Assembly (NCBI GenBank): GCA_947467345.1
Contig: CANIHD010000003.1
Coordinates: forward strand, 1 to 64,000
Direction of reading: 5' to 3'
Length of the DNA stretch: 64,000 nt
Source of the DNA: Alphaproteobacteria bacterium
GTDB taxonomy: Bacteria; Pseudomonadota; Alphaproteobacteria; Micropepsales; Micropepsaceae
Position 1 is the first letter of the stretch; every line of letters starts with the position of its first letter. A program made the translations under genes and the position numbers. Below, one piece after another: positions 46,917 through 56,975 of this stretch. The notes under the pieces are model-generated. The model saw nothing but the letters and a program-made list of their open reading frames with translations, had not been told where the DNA came from and searched no databases.

Positions 46917-47846
46917 GTGGATTGGCGGGTGATTTCCCTTCACCGCATTCGTGATCTCGATCTGGCAGCGCCAAGCGCGGCAGGACGGCCAGCTTTTCTC
47001 AGTGCCGCCAGCGGCCTCGTCTGCATCCATGATTTTATCTATGTGGTTGCAGACGACGAACTCGATCTCGGCGTATTTCGCGCGCAGACAAGTGAGCCGG
47101 GCCTACTGATGCCGATTTTTGCCGGCACACTTCCTTTGGACGCAGCAGAGCGTAAAAAACAAAAGCCCGACTTCGAGGCGCTCGTTCATCTGCCGGCTTT
47201 CGGTAATCATACCCATGGCGCGCTACTTGCGCTAGGTTCGGGATCGAAACGCACGCGCCGCATGGGCGCTCTAGTAGCATTGGATTCCACCGGCGCGGTT
47301 CATGGCTCACCACACATTGTCGACCTCTCGCCGATCCTCTCGCCTCTGAACGAGCAATTCGTCGCGCTGAACATTGAAGGCGCGATTATCGTCGGCGACG
47401 AATTTCTTCTGCTTCAACGCGGAAATAGGAATGATGCGGTAAACGCCATCATCCGATTTTCGCTGAACGATATTTTCGGAATCCTACGCAAGGGAACACA
47501 TGCGGCCTTAGTGCCACATTCCACCACCGCGATAGATCTCGGCGATGTCGGCGGCGTTCCCTTGAGCTTCACCGATGCGGCCGCATTGCCGGATGGCGGC
47601 ATGGTCTTCTCCGCCGTGGCCGAAGACACCGACAATTCTTACGACGACGGACCCTGCGTAGGCGCCGCCGTGGGCATTATCGACAGCAAAGGAAAGCTGC
47701 AAAGCGTCCAGCGCCTCCATTACCCGTACAAAATTGAAGGCATTGCCGCGCGTGTGGACAGCGACGCCATCCATTTGCTGCTTGTCACCGACGCCGACGA
47801 TCCGGAAACTAAAGCAAGCCTCTTTTCGGCGACAATACGTCAATAG
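46917..47846 (+). CDS. Conserved protein of unknown function, probable beta-propeller-like
   Basis: I do not recognise a catalytic family with certainty. The 309-residue sequence is a series of strand-rich segments (SAASGLVCIHDFIYVVADDELDLGVF in part, FEALVHLPAFGNHTHGALLALGSGS in part, GAIIVGDEFLLLQRGN) that look like a propeller. It matches the pattern of DUF6929-type proteins. No signal peptide. The start is a GTG at 46917 or 46929. It follows accC by 18 bp and could be cotranscribed with it. Confidence 0.7.
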   Translation: MDWRVISLHRIRDLDLAAPSAAGRPAFLSAASGLVCIHDFIYVVADDELDLGVFRAQTSEPGLLMPIFAGTLPLDAAERKKQKPDFEALVHLPAFGNHTHGALLALGSGSKRTRRMGALVALDSTGAVHGSPHIVDLSPILSPLNEQFVALNIEGAIIVGDEFLLLQRGNRNDAVNAIIRFSLNDIFGILRKGTHAALVPHSTTAIDLGDVGGVPLSFTDAAALPDGGMVFSAVAEDTDNSYDDGPCVGAAVGIIDSKGKLQSVQRLHYPYKIEGIAARVDSDAIHLLLVTDADDPETKASLFSATIRQ

Positions 47847-47917
47847 CTCCATCGAGATTCCCCCATCTGCCGAAAGGCAGCGATGACGGCAGCCGCGCGG
47901 TCCGTTAAAGTCGGCTT

Positions 47918-48622
47918 ATGAGCGGCATTCATCCGGAAGAGCTGTTGCTGGCCTATCGGCTTGGCATGTTTCCGATGGCGGAAAACCGCTTTGCCGAAGA
48001 CGTGCTCTGGATCCGGCCGCGTCAGCGCGGAATTCTGCCGCTGGAAAATTTTCATGTGCCGCGCCGTCTGGCGCGCACCGTGCGCGCCGACCGCTACACT
48101 GTGCGCGTTGATCAGGCCTTCCCTGAGGTCATCCGCGGCTGCGCCGCCGAAGGCCCCGACCGCGAAGATACTTGGATCAATCCAGCCATCATCGAGGTGT
48201 TCGAAGGTCTGTTTGTACAGGGCCAAGCGCACAGCGTCGAAACCTATGACAATGGCGAGCTTGTCGGCGGGTTATACGGGCTTTCACTCGCTGGTGCATT
48301 TTTTGCCGAAAGCAAATTTTCGCGCCGTACCGATGCCAGCAAAGTTGCGCTGGTGCATCTCGCTGCTCGTCTCAAAGCCGGCGGCTACACTCTGTTGGAT
48401 GCGCAATTTCCCAATCCGCATCTCGCGCAATTCGGCGCCGTCGCGGTGCCGGAGCAACGCTTCGCGCAATTGCTGCAGACCGCCCTTTCGCGACAGGGCA
48501 ATTTTTACGCGCTCGATCGGCTTTATGGCGTGGGCGGCAGCGGCGGAAGTTCAGCGGGCACTTCAGGTTCGGGCGCAGTTTCCGGCGCGTCTGTTCTGCA
48601 GGTGATGACCCAGACATCGTAG
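47918..48622 (+). CDS. aat: Leucyl/phenylalanyl-tRNA-protein transferase
   Basis: Adds Leu or Phe to proteins with N-terminal Arg or Lys, marking them for ClpAP (N-degron pathway). The 234-residue protein has LLLAYRLGMFPMAE, LWIRPRQRGILPLENFHVPR, AEGPDREDTWINPAIIEVF, GGLYGLSLAGAFFAESKFSR and TLLDAQFPNPHLAQFGAVAV. The last 30 residues (GVGGSGGSSAGTSGSGAVSG) are a Gly/Ser tail beyond the catalytic fold. This tail is coded in the 100 bp that overlap the convergent DUF2155 gene, which explains its odd composition. Confidence 0.95.
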   Translation: MSGIHPEELLLAYRLGMFPMAENRFAEDVLWIRPRQRGILPLENFHVPRRLARTVRADRYTVRVDQAFPEVIRGCAAEGPDREDTWINPAIIEVFEGLFVQGQAHSVETYDNGELVGGLYGLSLAGAFFAESKFSRRTDASKVALVHLAARLKAGGYTLLDAQFPNPHLAQFGAVAVPEQRFAQLLQTALSRQGNFYALDRLYGVGGSGGSSAGTSGSGAVSGASVLQVMTQTS

Positions 48623-49092
48623 ATCGGATGCTCGACGGCGTTGAGCGCCGGCGTGGATGCAAACATCCAGCCGGAGAAGATTCGCGTGGCGTGGTTTTGC
48701 GGGTCCACATCGTCAACTTGCAGGAAGGCGGTGGTTTCCGGCGGCTCCTCTGGTGGCACGGTGTGGCAATAGCGAACCGTGATCGACAGCGAACCGAACC
48801 TCACCGGAACGCCGGACGGCGCGAACACATCGGTGGCGCGACCCGTGACTTTGTCGAGCCCACGCAACACGGCCATGCGCTTGATTCCGGAAGCGTCCGG
48901 AACGGCGCGCAACAAAGAAGCCGCTTGTGCGGGGGGGATTTGCGCCGCCTTAGCAGTCGGCTGCGGTGCAGGCCGCCCCGCCCTAGCGGCAGCGGGCCGT
49001 GCGGGCGGCGGAGCGGGCTCAGCCGCGAACAGAGACGTCGACGCCGCACAACACGCGCTCAACAAGATCCAGCGCAATTTTCTCACATTCAT
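48523..49092 (-). CDS. DUF2155-domain exported protein
   Basis: An alphaproteobacterial family of unknown function. The 189-residue protein has a signal peptide (LLSACCAASTSLFAAEP), a Pro/Ala-rich linker (about 25-55) and the DUF2155 domain (VLRGLDKVTGRATDVFAPSG, LSITVRYCHTVPPEEPPETTAFLQV, HATRIFSGWMFASTPALNAVEHPIYDVWV). Its ATG overlaps the mlaD stop by four bases. The C-terminal tail PEPEVPAELPPLPPTP is antisense to the Aat tail. Confidence 0.9.
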   Translation of the reverse strand: MNVRKLRWILLSACCAASTSLFAAEPAPPPARPAAARAGRPAPQPTAKAAQIPPAQAASLLRAVPDASGIKRMAVLRGLDKVTGRATDVFAPSGVPVRFGSLSITVRYCHTVPPEEPPETTAFLQVDDVDPQNHATRIFSGWMFASTPALNAVEHPIYDVWVITCRTDAPETAPEPEVPAELPPLPPTP

Positions 49093-49544
49093 TGCGCGGG
49101 CGCGCCTCCGGCGCCGAATACGGTCTTGCCGAGCAGACCGATCAAATCGATGGCGCCTTGCGTGTTTTCAATTTCGCCGCCGGCCGCCAATGGCGTCGGC
49201 GAGCCGCCCGGCTCAATCGAAAGATAATTGCCGCCGAGAAGGCCTTCCGAGGTGATGCGGACGGACGAATCGTCGGGCAGCTTCACGTCACTGCGTAAAT
49301 TCAAATGGGCGACGGCCGCGAATGTCTTGGGATCGAGATCGAGTCGCGAAACGGTGCCGATCTTGATTCCCGACATGCGCACATCGGTGCCGGCATTGAC
49401 GCCGTCCACTCGATTGAATTTCGCCATGACTTCGTAGCCGCCGGCCACCGCATTGCCGGTAGAGCTGTAAGCGAACACCAGAAACATGACGGCCACGCCC
49501 AGAACGGACGCTCCGATCAAGGTCTCAACGATGGAGTTCTGCAT
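49089..49544 (-). CDS. mlaD: MlaD-family phospholipid transport protein
   Basis: MlaD forms a membrane-anchored hexamer that binds phospholipid in the periplasm. The 151-residue product has one N-terminal membrane segment (IGASVLGVAVMFLVFAYSS) and an MCE domain (YEVMAKFNRVDGVNAGTDVRMSGIKIGTV in part, RITSEGLLGGNYLSIEPGG). No mlaE, mlaF or mlaC is nearby; in alphaproteobacteria mlaD is commonly found between NDUFA12 and DUF2155 genes, as here. Confidence 0.93.
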   Translation of the reverse strand: MQNSIVETLIGASVLGVAVMFLVFAYSSTGNAVAGGYEVMAKFNRVDGVNAGTDVRMSGIKIGTVSRLDLDPKTFAAVAHLNLRSDVKLPDDSSVRITSEGLLGGNYLSIEPGGSPTPLAAGGEIENTQGAIDLIGLLGKTVFGAGGAPAQ

Positions 49545-49621
49545 GGGTGGTTCCTCGATACGCGGCTGTCAATATCCGAGAGGGCAAAGGTCTCACGGGA
49601 GATGGGCCGAATCTGGGCAGC

Positions 49622-50005
49622 TCAATTCGGCTTCCAGGCCTCGTAGTCACCGGTTGCCGGCGGGCGCGTGCCCTGTTCCCAAAGGCTGCCGCCCGGCCGG
49701 CGCGCATGGGACGTGCCGGTCAGATTCGGTTCGTGTTCAAGCTCGAAACGCTTAGGTTTGAAGGGCTCCACGGTGGGGGGCTGGTCGAACGTATGGTGCA
49801 GCCAGCCGTGCCAATCGGGAGAAACGAGGCTCGCCTCAACCGTGGCGTCATAGATGACCCAGCGTCTCTTGCCGTCGGCTGTTTGGTAATAGCGATTGCC
49901 GATCTTATCCGTACCGACGAGCTGGCCGCGCCACCAGGTGGTGACCCAGGTACCGACCGTGGCGCCGTGCCACCAGACGAACAGCATACGGAAGAGATTG
50001 ATCAC
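49622..50005 (-). CDS. NADH:ubiquinone oxidoreductase NDUFA12-family subunit
   Basis: An accessory subunit of respiratory complex I found in alphaproteobacteria and mitochondria. The 127-residue product shows FVWWHGATVGTWVTTWWRGQ, LVGTDKIGNRYYQTADGKRRWVIYD, VSPDWHGWLHHTFDQPP and NLTGTSHARRPGG, all typical. The start is a GTG at 50005 with GGGGTG before it; ATG 49987 is the alternative. The frame runs 82 codons further upstream without similarity. Confidence 0.93.
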   Translation of the reverse strand: MINLFRMLFVWWHGATVGTWVTTWWRGQLVGTDKIGNRYYQTADGKRRWVIYDATVEASLVSPDWHGWLHHTFDQPPTVEPFKPKRFELEHEPNLTGTSHARRPGGSLWEQGTRPPATGDYEAWKPN

Positions 50006-50400
50006 GCTCGCACCCCAAACAAATTCGATAGGCGAATCTCGAAGAACCATACGGCAGCTAAGCGAATTCGCCGAAGCGCCCGGACTATAGGGAGACGAGC
50101 CTGAAGGAGCAACGCGCTCTATCCGCCCGATCCGCCACGAGATTCTCCGCCCGTGCCGCGTGCGCAGAAAATGATTCGAATGGGAGCAGCGCGATTCGTC
50201 GGCCGGAATCGTACGGAAATGTAAGAATCCAATGTGACGAACCCAAGACATGGGCTCGGGAATCGCCGTCTACACCTTGTGCCGGCGCCTCATGACACAC
50301 ACACGACAGGCCGCCATTTCGTCCACAGAGTCTTCCACAGGCTCTGAGCGAACCGAGCCAGGTGCTTGAATCTCCTAAAAGATCGCCCAAAATTCTTATC

Positions 50401-50448
50401 CCACAACATATAGCGGTAGAGGAGCCGCGTTAACACAAAATCTCTTGC
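50401..50448 (+). promoter_or_regulatory. Pair of NrdR boxes upstream of nrdJ
   Basis: Box 1 (50401-50416) CCACAACATATAGCGG matches the NrdR consensus ACACWATATATWGTGT in the core CWA-AT-T-W-G. Box 2 (50433-50448) ACACAAAATCTCTTGC matches 11 of 16. Their starts are 32 bp apart, three helical turns, which is the known spacing of paired NrdR boxes. Box 2 overlaps the candidate -35 element. NrdR with ATP/dATP represses ribonucleotide reductase genes. Confidence 0.7.
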
Positions 50449-50479
50449 AAGCCTGGGGCCCTGGTCATAGCTTTTGGGT

Positions 50480-50505
50480 CCTCTGCCGCTGATCCGCGGC
50501 AGAGG
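50480..50505 (+). promoter_or_regulatory. Perfect 10-bp hairpin in the nrdJ leader
   Basis: CCTCTGCCGC and GCGGCAGAGG pair perfectly around the loop TGATCC. It lies just after the predicted transcription start and 126 bp before the nrdJ ATG. There is no T-tract, so it is not a simple terminator; a role in mRNA stability or protein binding is possible. Confidence 0.6.
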
Positions 50506-50630
50506 CTCAGACAGACAAAGCCGGAGAGATTCGGCGGACGGCGCGGGGACTTTCTTTGCGATTCCGCCAGCGCTCGAACTTTGTCTGCGCCGAGGGGGAC
50601 CGGGTCCATTGCTGCGAGGGGTTAGCCAGA

Positions 50631-53600
50631 ATGCATATCCGCCGTTTCTTCACGACCGAAGGCATGTCGCCATACCAAGGCATTTCGTTCCGCAACGCGA
50701 CGAGCGAGATCCGAAATCCAGACGGCTCGGTGGTATTCCGACAGGCGGATATCGAGGTCCCGGAGAGTTGGAGCCAGGTCGCGTGCGACGTGCTGGCGCA
50801 GAAATATTTCCGCCGTGCCGGCGTCGCAAAGGCGATGAAGAAGCACGAGGAAGAGACCGTTCCGTCCTTCCTGTGGCGTTCGGTGCCTGACAGCGCCGCC
50901 TTGGCCACCCTTGCCCCCACCGAAAAAAAGACCCGCGGCGAAGCCAGCGCCAAGGAAGTGTTCCATCGCCTAGCCGGCACCTGGACCTACTGGGGTTGGA
51001 AGGGCGGCTATTTCGACGCCGAGAGCGACGCGCAGGCCTTCTATGACGAGATGTGCCACATGCTGGCTACGCAAAAGGCAGCGCCCAATTCGCCGCAATG
51101 GTTCAATACCGGCCTGCATTGGGCCTATGGCATCGACGGCCCGAGCCAAGGCCATTTTTACGTCGACTTCGAATCTGGCGAGCTGGTGAAATCCAACTCG
51201 GCCTATGAGCACCCGCAGCCGCATGCCTGCTTCATCCAGTCCGTCGCCGACGATTTGGTGAACGAGGGCGGCATCATGGACCTTTGGACGCGCGAGGCCC
51301 GCCTGTTCAAATACGGCTCCGGCACCGGCACCAATTTCTCCGGCCTGCGCGGCGAGAACGAATCCCTTTCCGGTGGCGGCAAATCCAGCGGTTTGATGAG
51401 CTTCCTCAAGATCGGCGACCGCGCGGCGGGCGCCATCAAATCGGGCGGCACGACGCGCCGCGCGGCCAAGATGGTCATCGTCGATGTCGATCATCCCGAC
51501 ATTGTCGATTTCATCGGCTGGAAAGTCATCGAAGAGCAGAAGGTGGCCGCCATGGTCGCCGGCTCCAAGCTGGCGCAGAAGCATCTTAAAGCGATCATGC
51601 GTGCCTGCATCAATTGCGAGGGCTCGGGCGACGATTGCTTCGACCCCACGATGAACCCGGCACTGAAGCGTGAAATCCGCGCTGCCAAGAAATCGATGAT
51701 CCCCGAGAACTATATCGAGCGCGCCATCTCTTTCGCGCGTCAGGGCTATAGCGAAGGCGATTTCGAATTCCGCGCCTACGACACGGATTGGGATTCCGAA
51801 GCCTATCTCACCGTCTCGGGCCAGAACTCGAACAACTCGGTGCGCGTGACTGACGATTTCCTGCGCGCCGTGCAAGGCAACGCGTCATGGAATCTGAAGG
51901 CGCGCCGTGACGGCCGTATCACCAAGACGCTGCCTGCGCGCGAATTGTGGAACAAGATTTCCTATGCGGCATGGGCCTGCGCCGATCCCGGCATCCAGTT
52001 CCACACCACGGTGAATGACTGGCACACCTGCCCGGCCGGCGGCGAAATCCACGCCTCCAATCCGTGCTCGGAATATATGTTCCTGGACGACACGGCCTGC
52101 AATCTCGCCTCGCTCAATCTCATGCAGTTCCGCAAAGACGGCGACGGCGGCAAGAAGCGCTTCGATGTTGCCGCCTTCGAACACGCCGTCCGTCTCTGGA
52201 CCGTCGTGTTGGAAGTCTCCGTGCTGATGGCGCAATTCCCGTCCAAGGAAATCGCTCAGCTCTCTTACGAGTACCGCACGCTCGGCCTCGGCTTCGCCAA
52301 TATTGGCGGGCTCCTGATGGCCGCCGGCCTGCCCTACGATTCGCATGAGGGCCGCAACATCGCCGGCGCCATCTCCGCCGTCATGACCGGCGTGTCCTAT
52401 GCCACCAGCGCCGAAATGGCTGGGGAACTGGGCGCCTTCCCGCGTTTCGAAGAGAACCGCGATTCCATGTTGCGCGTGGTGCGCAATCACCGGCGCGCGG
52501 CACAGGGCGAACGGACCGGCTATGAAGGCCTGAACACACATCCCGTGGCGCTCGATCACAGCGCGGTCGTCGATAAGGAATTGTCGGAAGCCGCCAAGCG
52601 CGCCTGGGACGAAGCCTTCCGCCTCGGCGCCGATTTCGGGTTCCGCAACGCGCAAGCCACCGTCATCGCGCCCACCGGCACGATCGGGCTTTTGATGGAT
52701 TGCGACACCACCGGCGTCGAACCCGATTTCGCGTTGGTGAAATTCAAGAAGCTGGCCGGCGGCGGTCACTTCAAGATCATCAATCGCTGCGTGCCTGAAG
52801 CGCTTCGTACACTCGGCTACGAGCAGATCCAGATCGAAGAGATCATTCGCTACGCCGTCGGTCACGGCACGTTGCAAGGCTCCAACGCGCTCAGCCACGG
52901 CGCCTTGCGCGCCAAAGGCTTCGGCGCCAAGGAATTGGATGCGCTGGAGCATGCGCTGGCCCAAGCCTTCGACATTCGCTTCGCCTTCAACAAATGGACG
53001 CTGGGCGAAGAATTCTGCGCTGAGGTCCTGAAACTGCCGCGCGCCCAACTCGACGAGCCAGGCTTTGACATGCTCAGGGCGCTCGGCTTCGAGAAGAGCG
53101 AAATCGAAGCTGCCAATCTCTATGTTTGCGGCACCATGACCCCGGAAGGCGCGCCCTATTTGAAGGCCGAACATCTTCCGGTGTTCGATTGCGCCAATCC
53201 GTGCGGACGCATCGGCAAGCGCTCTTTGAGCGTGGAATCGCATATCCGCATGCTGGCGGCATGCCAGCCCTTCATCTCCGGCGCGATCTCCAAGACGATC
53301 AATATGCCGAACAACGCGACGGTGAAGGATTGCGGCGAATCCTATTTGCTGTCGTGGAAATTGGGACTGAAGGCCAATGCGCTTTATCGCGACGGGTCCA
53401 AGCTCTCACAGCCGCTGTCCAGCCAGCTATTGGCCGACGACGATGCCGAAGACGAATTGGAAGAATTGATCGCGCAGCCACAAGCGCAGCGCACCACGAT
53501 CGTCACCGAGCGTATCGTCGAAAAAGTAATCGAGCGCGTTCGCGTGCATGAGCGGGAGCGCCTGCCCCATCGCCGCAAGGGCTACACGCAGAAAGCCGTT

Positions 53601-54395
53601 GTCGGTGGGCACAAGGTCTATTTGCGGACCGGCGAATACGAAGATGGACGCCCCGGCGAAATCTTTATCGACATGCATAAAGAAGGCGCCGCCTTCCGCT
53701 CGCTGATGAACAATTTCGCCATCGCAATTTCCATCGGTCTCCAATACGGCGTTCCGCTGGAAGAATTTGTCGACGCGTTCACCTTCACGCGCTTCGAGCC
53801 CGCCGGCATCGTCATCGGCAATGACTCGATCAAGAACGCGACGTCGGTGCTGGACTACATCTTCCGCGAAATGGCGGTCAGCTATCTCGGGCGTCATGAC
53901 CTCGCCCACGTGCAACCGGCCGAGGACGAAGATTTGGGCGGCGGCGACACTAGCGGCAATCCGGGCGGACGCGACGCGGCGCAAATCATCTCCAAGATGA
54001 CGTCATCGGGTTATGTGCGCGGACAGTTGAAATCGCTCTCGGTGGTGCGCGGCAATACCGCGGCCAAATTGGACGCCGAACATGCGCATGTGCACGAGCA
54101 CGAGCTTGTAGGTGAGGTTACGCTCGAAGCGGCGATGGGTGCTCTCAATCTCCAGGTGATGGAAGCAGCGGGACGTTCGGCTGGGGCTAGCGGCGGTTCG
54201 GTCGCGAGTTCGGTGGCCGAGATCGGCAATCGCATTGTCTCCGACGCACGCGAAGCGCGCGCCAAACGCGCAGCGGAAGCGCGGCTCAAAGGCTATGAGG
54301 GCGACAATTGCGGCTCGTGTGGCAATTTCACATTGGTGCGCAACGGCACCTGCATGAAATGCGATACGTGCGGCAGCACCAGCGGTTGCAGCTGA
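50631..54395 (+). CDS. nrdJ: Adenosylcobalamin-dependent (class II) ribonucleotide reductase
   Basis: Reduces ribonucleotides to deoxyribonucleotides using vitamin B12, independent of oxygen. The 1254-residue protein begins [20 protein letters not shown]. Seen: [17 protein letters not shown] with the first redox cysteine, [16 protein letters not shown], the radical-site segment [21 protein letters not shown], and [26 protein letters not shown]-like region ([39 protein letters not shown]) follows, with a C-terminal cysteine cluster ([21 protein letters not shown]). A cation-rich helix near 960-985 joins the two parts. ATG 50631 follows GAGGGG. The 452-residue antisense frame within it is a shadow. 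Confidence 0.97.
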   Translation: MHIRRFFTTEGMSPYQGISFRNATSEIRNPDGSVVFRQADIEVPESWSQVACDVLAQKYFRRAGVAKAMKKHEEETVPSFLWRSVPDSAALATLAPTEKKTRGEASAKEVFHRLAGTWTYWGWKGGYFDAESDAQAFYDEMCHMLATQKAAPNSPQWFNTGLHWAYGIDGPSQGHFYVDFESGELVKSNSAYEHPQPHACFIQSVADDLVNEGGIMDLWTREARLFKYGSGTGTNFSGLRGENESLSGGGKSSGLMSFLKIGDRAAGAIKSGGTTRRAAKMVIVDVDHPDIVDFIGWKVIEEQKVAAMVAGSKLAQKHLKAIMRACINCEGSGDDCFDPTMNPALKREIRAAKKSMIPENYIERAISFARQGYSEGDFEFRAYDTDWDSEAYLTVSGQNSNNSVRVTDDFLRAVQGNASWNLKARRDGRITKTLPARELWNKISYAAWACADPGIQFHTTVNDWHTCPAGGEIHASNPCSEYMFLDDTACNLASLNLMQFRKDGDGGKKRFDVAAFEHAVRLWTVVLEVSVLMAQFPSKEIAQLSYEYRTLGLGFANIGGLLMAAGLPYDSHEGRNIAGAISAVMTGVSYATSAEMAGELGAFPRFEENRDSMLRVVRNHRRAAQGERTGYEGLNTHPVALDHSAVVDKELSEAAKRAWDEAFRLGADFGFRNAQATVIAPTGTIGLLMDCDTTGVEPDFALVKFKKLAGGGHFKIINRCVPEALRTLGYEQIQIEEIIRYAVGHGTLQGSNALSHGALRAKGFGAKELDALEHALAQAFDIRFAFNKWTLGEEFCAEVLKLPRAQLDEPGFDMLRALGFEKSEIEAANLYVCGTMTPEGAPYLKAEHLPVFDCANPCGRIGKRSLSVESHIRMLAACQPFISGAISKTINMPNNATVKDCGESYLLSWKLGLKANALYRDGSKLSQPLSSQLLADDDAEDELEELIAQPQAQRTTIVTERIVEKVIERVRVHERERLPHRRKGYTQKAVVGGHKVYLRTGEYEDGRPGEIFIDMHKEGAAFRSLMNNFAIAISIGLQYGVPLEEFVDAFTFTRFEPAGIVIGNDSIKNATSVLDYIFREMAVSYLGRHDLAHVQPAEDEDLGGGDTSGNPGGRDAAQIISKMTSSGYVRGQLKSLSVVRGNTAAKLDAEHAHVHEHELVGEVTLEAAMGALNLQVMEAAGRSAGASGGSVASSVAEIGNRIVSDAREARAKRAAEARLKGYEGDNCGSCGNFTLVRNGTCMKCDTCGSTSGCS

Positions 54396-54650
54396 GGGAT
54401 GAATAGAGGTGGGGCGGCGTCTCTGACAGAGCCGTCGCCCGCTGTAATGGCCCCCGCGCAGCGCGCTCAATTTAGTTTCTAGGGGGCCTCCGCCGGAACT
54501 TGGACTTCTGGCCTAAACCCTAAAGGCCATAAAAAGCTGCGGAACGGTTCACGATTGACTCCCCGCCTTTGGGAGCAAAACGCGCCTAAGTGCGTTTCCT
54601 TGGTCGATGCAGGGGTTCCACTCCGGAGTCCCGCCGCTAGGAGACGCCAA

Positions 54651-54902
54651 ATGGCTACGGAATATCGCGAAACGCACACCATCAAGAGCGGCGACGGCGG
54701 CAGTCGCGAAATCCACACAATCGACAGCGGCAACGGCGGCAGTAAGGCCGGCGTGTGGCTGGCCGGTATTCTCGGCATGATGCTGCTGGCTATCGTTGGT
54801 TATGTGGTGGTGAACGGGCGAGCCGTCGTTAAACAAGATGCAGGCGGTCAATCGGTAACGGTTGACGTCGATCCGCCGACATTGCCGGCGCCGGCGCGCT
54901 AA
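54651..54902 (+). CDS. Small single-pass membrane protein of unknown function
   Basis: The 83-residue product has a hydrophilic N-terminus with two near-copies (YRETHTIKSGDGGSREIHTI, then DSGNGGS), one membrane segment at about 34-54 (GVWLAGILGMMLLAIVGYVVV) and a short outer tail. TAGGAGA lies seven bases before the ATG, which marks this start over upstream in-frame codons. I recognise no family. It stands alone between nrdJ and a terminator, so it is probably monocistronic. Confidence 0.75.
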   Translation: MATEYRETHTIKSGDGGSREIHTIDSGNGGSKAGVWLAGILGMMLLAIVGYVVVNGRAVVKQDAGGQSVTVDVDPPTLPAPAR

Positions 54903-54925
54903 ATCGAAAATTACTTATGTGTTTT

Positions 54926-54951
54926 GGCGGAGCGTTAAGCAGCGCTCCGCC
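54926..54951 (+). repeat. Hairpin after the small membrane protein gene
   Basis: GGCGGAGCG and CGCTCCGCC pair perfectly around an 8-nt loop (TTAAGCAG), 23 bp after the stop. Only a weak T-run follows (ATTTGAT), so termination here alone would be poor; a stronger terminator follows 13 bp later. Confidence 0.7.
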
Positions 54952-54964
54952 ATTTGATATTCTC

Positions 54965-54993
54965 GGCGAGCAAACGGGGCTCGCCATTTTTTT
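54965..54993 (+). terminator. Rho-independent terminator
   Basis: GGCGAGC and GCTCGCC pair around AAACGGG and are followed by ATTTTTTT. It ends the unit carrying the small membrane protein gene and precedes the ABC exporter genes. Confidence 0.88.
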
Positions 54994-55130
54994 GGCATGA
55001 AAAGGCGGCGGCGCACCGGTACCTGTGCACAAGCTACCCCTCGCGATTGAACAAAGGTGCCGGACACCCGACTCTTTCCAGTTCAAGGCTGCGGCTTGTC
55101 GCGGGCCACATTCCTTTGTATTCACGCGCC

Positions 55131-56053
55131 ATGTCTCCCATCCTTTCTATCTCCAATGTCAGCAAGACATACCGTTCCGGCCATCATGCGCTGAAGAACG
55201 TGAATCTTGAGATCGAGCGGGGAGAAATCTTTGCCCTTCTCGGTCCCAATGGAGCGGGCAAGACCACGCTGATCAGCCTCATTTGCGGCATCATCAAGTC
55301 CGGCGAAGGCACGGTGCTGGTCGATGGGCACGATATTGCGCGAGACTACCGCGCCGCGCGCGAAAGCATCGGGCTTGTGCCGCAGGAATTGACGACCGAC
55401 GCGTTCGAGACGCCGTGGGCGACGGTCAGCTTCTCGCGGGGATTGTTCGGCAAACCGCCGAACCCTGCCTTCGTCGAGAAAACCTTGAAGGATCTTTCTT
55501 TGTGGGAGAAGAAGGACACCAAGATCCGCAATCTTTCCGGCGGCATGAAACGGCGGCTGATGATCGCGAAGGCGCTCAGCCATGAGCCGCAACTTCTCTT
55601 CTTGGATGAGCCCTCGGCAGGCGTCGATGTGGAGCTGCGCAAGCAAATGTGGGAGATCGTACGGGGCCTTCGCGCCTCCGGCGTCACCATCATTCTGACC
55701 ACGCATTATATTCAAGAAGCCGAGGAAATGGCCGACCGTATCGGCATCATCAATCACGGCGAACTCATTCTGGTGGAAGAAAAGACTGCGCTGATCCGCA
55801 AACTCGGTAAGAAGCAGCTCCGGATTGAACTAAACGACCCCATCGAAACCGTACCTGAATCACTGGCGGCCTATCGGCTTGAGCGCGCCCAAAACGGCGA
55901 CGCGTTGATTTACACCTATGACGGCACAGCCACGCGCACCGGCATCACCGCGTTGCTCGCCGATCTCGCACAGGCGGGGATCAGCTTCGCCGATCTGCAC
56001 ACCACGCAGTCTTCGCTAGAAGACATCTTCGTCGATCTGGTGAGGCGTCCGAA

Positions 56054-56057
<4 letters not shown>
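55131..56057 (+). CDS. ABC-2 type exporter, ATP-binding protein
   Basis: The 308-residue ATPase has Walker [17 protein letters not shown]-loop VPQELTTD, signature [15 protein letters not shown], Walker [16 protein letters not shown] and switch histidine [12 protein letters not shown]. The C-terminal 80 residues form the small extra domain of this YadG/DrrA-like group. The start is ATG 55131 ([17 protein letters not shown]); the 59 open codons before it cover the terminator. Its stop overlaps the permease start by four bases. The exported substrate is unknown. Confidence 0.94.
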
Positions 56058-56827
<770 letters not shown>

Positions 56828-56975
56828 CGGTCTCACGCCAGCTTCGAGCTCTAACCCAGGCGTAACCGGGTCTGCCTAGGCCTGGGCAAAGATTCGTGTA
56901 TTGCTTATCTTTAAGCCTGCCTTCATCTAGACCTTTCGGAATTGAATTTTCGCTGACGCTTTCCGGAGTGCGCGC

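Larger units (their letters stand above)
50006..50630. other. 625-bp intergenic region between NDUFA12 and nrdJ genes
   Basis: No gene is supported. The left half would carry the NDUFA12 promoter (reverse strand), and short frames there lack similarity. The right half holds the NrdR box pair at 50401-50448, a possible promoter TTGCAA (50445-50450) / TAGCTT (50468-50473) with a 17-bp spacer, and the perfect hairpin at 50480-50505. No cobalamin riboswitch motif is visible. Confidence 0.6.

Noticed and set aside
50252-50630. Cobalamin riboswitch before nrdJ
   Set aside because: I looked for the B12-box-like core and surrounding stems and saw none; the leader structure is a simple hairpin.
51885-53243. 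452-residue open frame antisense to nrdJ
   Set aside because: It lies wholly inside the conserved nrdJ reading frame on the other strand, shows no recognisable motif and is explained by high GC and codon bias.
54470-54650. EcfG-type general stress promoter (GGAAC) before the small membrane protein gene
   Set aside because: GGAAC occurs twice but no CGTT follows at 16-17 bp in either case.
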